A DNA stretch of 8,271 nt. It comes from Chloroflexota bacterium. GTDB lineage: Bacteria; Chloroflexota; Anaerolineae; Promineifilales; Promineifilaceae. Where the stretch lies: NCBI GenBank assembly GCA_030599405.1, contig JAUVOB010000039.1, forward strand, positions 1 through 8,271. The letters run 5' to 3'. The translations under genes and the position numbers were made by a program. A model generated the notes under the pieces. It ran no database searches. It had not been told where the DNA came from and worked only from the letters and a program-made list of their open reading frames with translations. This document shows positions 7,049 to 8,271 of the stretch, piece by piece; the first letter of the stretch is position 1; the number at the start of each line of letters is the position of its first letter.

Positions 7049-7075
7049 AACAGCATCGCCAACGACGATGCTGTT
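7049..7075. repeat. Perfect 10-bp inverted repeat upstream of sat (operator or hairpin)
   Basis: AACAGCATCG at 7049-7058 and CGATGCTGTT at 7066-7075 are perfect reverse complements separated by 7 bases. Leftward, the second arm runs into TTTT, so a weak terminator or attenuator hairpin is possible. However, the repeat directly abuts the candidate -10 element at 7076-7084 and spans the expected start site. A transcript from that promoter would lack part of the first arm, which favours a DNA operator for a dimeric regulator. Confidence 0.6.
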
Positions 7076-7084
7076 ATCATACCA
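7076..7084 (-). promoter_or_regulatory. Candidate extended -10 promoter element for sat
   Basis: Read leftward, the sequence is TGGTATGAT: a TATGAT hexamer (one mismatch to TATAAT) preceded by the TGn extension. At 17-base spacing the -35 position reads TCGATT, a weak match, which is typical for extended -10 promoters. Transcription would start near 7069 and give a leader of about 70 bases before ATG 7001. This is a sequence-only prediction. Confidence 0.5.
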
Positions 7085-7180
7085 ATTGTAAGGTACTTAA
7101 TCGATGGGGACAAAGTAATATCAATGCTCACTTATTTCTAATCTCTGGCTCAACTGATGGTTAGATACATGTGCTAAGGT

Positions 7181-7214
7181 TTACCGGTAAGCTGGCTTAC
7201 TTTCCAGCGGTTAC
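7181..7214. repeat. Overlapping palindromes built from TTAC/GTAA half-sites
   Basis: TTACCGGTAA (7181-7190) is a perfect 10-bp palindrome. It overlaps GTAAGC-TG-GCTTAC (7187-7200), a perfect 6-bp inverted repeat. GCTGG (7191-7195) also pairs with CCAGC (7204-7208), and another TTAC follows at 7211-7214. The block lies 45-78 bases before the sulfatase-family start, over the -35 region of a TACAAT (7212-7217) -10 candidate. A regulator-binding site is a reasonable guess. Confidence 0.45.
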
Positions 7215-7243
7215 AATCAATCGTGCATCTCAAAAAACAACAG

Positions 7244-7250
7244 AAGGAGG
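7244..7250 (+). promoter_or_regulatory. Strong Shine-Dalgarno site of the sulfatase-family gene
   Basis: AAGGAGG lies 8 bases before ATG 7259. It is the best ribosome binding site in the window. It fixes this start, which also gives a complete Tat signal peptide. Confidence 0.9.
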
Positions 7251-7258
7251 GTTGAGAT

Positions 7259-8271
7259 ATGGCTCGGAAAAAAGTGACCCGCCGGCAGTTTATGGCCGGT
7301 GCGGGCGCAATGGGAGCTACGACGTTATTCGCCAATGAGTTGCTGGCAAGTCAGGGATTGGGAAACAGCCTCTGCTTTCTACCCAGAATCCTGGGCCAGG
7401 CAGAGGGAAACGCGCTTAACTTCATCGTCGTTATGTGCGATACCTGGCGGTTTGATCACGTCGGAATCCTTGGAAATAGCTGGATTCAAACACCCAACGT
7501 AGATGCTTTCGCTGGGCAATCACAGGTATTTAAACGGGCTTACGCGGGGGGTTTTCCAACATTACTTAATCGGGCCGAGCTGTTTACCGGGCGCTTCATG
7601 TACACAGAAATGGGCTGGGAAGATCTACCAGAAGGTGAGATTGTTACTGCCGCAGTCATGAACGAGGCTGGCTATACCACTGGGGCTGTCTTTGACAATT
7701 GGCACCTGAAGGATGAGGGGTTCTATTTCGAGCGCGGATTCAGGTCATGGGAGTGGATCAGAGGGCAAGAGAAGGATCGGCTTCGTGCTAACCCTCTTCA
7801 CCCCCCACTACCCGCCGATCCCTCCAAATTCCGTGGAGGAGCCGAACCCGTTGAACAATACCTAAGAAATGTATCTGACCGAACAGGCGAAGCTGACTAC
7901 CTGGTGGCCCAGACGATGCAAGCGGCTATTGAGTGGCTGCATCGGAACATATCCTACGGTCCGTTTTACTTGCATATTGACTCCTACGATCCACACGAAC
8001 CATGGGATCCACCGCAGGCGTACGTTGATCTATACAACCCTGGATATGAGGGTGAAGAGGTAATCTACCCGGCGTACGCACCACCAGATTATCTGACTCC
8101 AGAAGAACTTGATCATGTAAGAGCTCTTTATGCCGGCGAGATTACCATGGTTGATCATTGGTTTGGAATACTATTAGCAGAGCTCGATAACCTCGGCCTG
8201 TCTAACAATACCGTTGTTATTTTCACTTCGGATCATGGTTTCCTCCTTGGAGAGCACAACGCCGTTGGAAA
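7259..8271 (+). CDS. Tat-exported sulfatase-family protein with Thr at the formylglycine position (3' end outside window)
   Basis: Only the first 337 codons are visible, and the frame is still open at the right edge. The N-terminus is a twin-arginine signal: basic MARKKV, then TRRQFMAGA, a Gly/Ala-rich hydrophobic stretch and a possible cleavage region near Ala30. The mature part has sulfatase-fold motifs: NFIVVMCDTWRFDHVG with metal ligand Asp61, the active-site strand ending ELFTGRF (107-113), HIDSYDPHEPW (239-249), and FTSDHGFLLGEH with Asp325-His326. Classical sulfatases have C/S-x-P-x-R just before the TGR segment; here it is T-L-L-N-R (101-105), so no residue can become formylglycine and Thr101 is the likely nucleophile. 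It probably acts outside the cytoplasmic membrane on a sulfate, phosphate or phosphonate ester. ATG 7259 has a strong AAGGAGG 8 bases upstream. It is divergent from sat. Confidence 0.9.
   Translation, partial: MARKKVTRRQFMAGAGAMGATTLFANELLASQGLGNSLCFLPRILGQAEGNALNFIVVMCDTWRFDHVGILGNSWIQTPNVDAFAGQSQVFKRAYAGGFPTLLNRAELFTGRFMYTEMGWEDLPEGEIVTAAVMNEAGYTTGAVFDNWHLKDEGFYFERGFRSWEWIRGQEKDRLRANPLHPPLPADPSKFRGGAEPVEQYLRNVSDRTGEADYLVAQTMQAAIEWLHRNISYGPFYLHIDSYDPHEPWDPPQAYVDLYNPGYEGEEVIYPAYAPPDYLTPEELDHVRALYAGEITMVDHWFGILLAELDNLGLSNNTVVIFTSDHGFLLGEHNAVG

Larger units (their letters stand above)
7002..7258. promoter_or_regulatory. Divergent control region between sat and the sulfatase-family gene
   Basis: This 257-base gene-free stretch must hold promoters for both directions. 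Leftward there is an extended -10 candidate with an abutting 10-bp inverted repeat. Rightward there is TACAAT at 7212-7217 (no good -35), the TTAC/GTAA palindrome block and the strong ribosome site. I see no recognisable riboswitch, tRNA or small open reading frame. The shared region suggests the two outward units could be co-regulated. Confidence 0.65.

Noticed and set aside
7049..7075. Standard intrinsic terminator on the + or - strand
   Set aside because: Rightward there is no T-run. Leftward there is only a short TTTT with a half-AT stem, no gene lies upstream to terminate, and the repeat sits on the likely promoter.
7212..7217. Definite promoter (TACAAT) for the sulfatase-family gene
   Set aside because: The -10 match is good, but no acceptable -35 or TGn extension accompanies it, so I mention it only as a candidate within the control region.

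Overview
The window is a compact bacterial chromosomal segment with mid-range GC content. It holds nine protein-coding genes and no RNA gene, insertion sequence or CRISPR array that I can see. The gene styles suggest a member of the Chloroflexota (Anaerolineae-like or a related uncultured lineage). The main clue is a small two-membrane-segment protein with a Pro/Thr-rich linker and a C-terminal SH3-like domain beside prmC and tsaC; the TsaC-type enzyme without a C-terminal domain, the AlkP-superfamily phosphohydrolase and the Tat-exported sulfatase-like protein fit but do not prove it. The taxonomic call is inference and needs a database search.

Layout. Bases 2-403 (+) are the 3' end of a PLP-dependent group II (aromatic amino acid type) decarboxylase that runs in from the left. 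It converges on a seven-gene leftward run: sat (ATP sulfurylase, 7001 down to 5784), a cytosolic AlkP-superfamily phosphohydrolase (5720-4290), cysC (APS kinase, 4259-3693), prmC (3624-2752), tsaC (2752-2126), the SH3-domain membrane protein (2129-1551) and a GT4 glycosyltransferase (1536-412). The last four are packed with overlaps or a 14-base gap and look translationally coupled. Only a 68-base gap rich in inverted repeats separates cysC from prmC, so the run may be one operon or two. A 257-base divergent control region (7002-7258) separates sat from a rightward Tat-exported sulfatase-family protein that runs off the right edge (7259-8271+).

How the genes work together. Sat plus CysC turn sulfate into APS and then PAPS. 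No PAPS/APS reductase or sulfite reductase is in view. With a phosphohydrolase between sat and cysC, a glycosyltransferase downstream and a sulfatase-family enzyme divergently placed, the sulfur genes may supply PAPS for sulfation of a surface molecule rather than only cysteine synthesis. This is inference. PrmC and TsaC are translation-related housekeeping enzymes.

The most interesting single observation is that the exported sulfatase-family protein lacks the Cys/Ser that is normally converted to formylglycine. The aligned core reads T-L-L-N-R, so Thr101 is the likely nucleophile and the enzyme may be a phospho-ester hydrolase or transferase rather than a classical sulfatase. The sat/sulfatase divergent region also has unusually strong inverted-repeat structure, including a perfect 10-bp repeat abutting an extended -10 promoter element.
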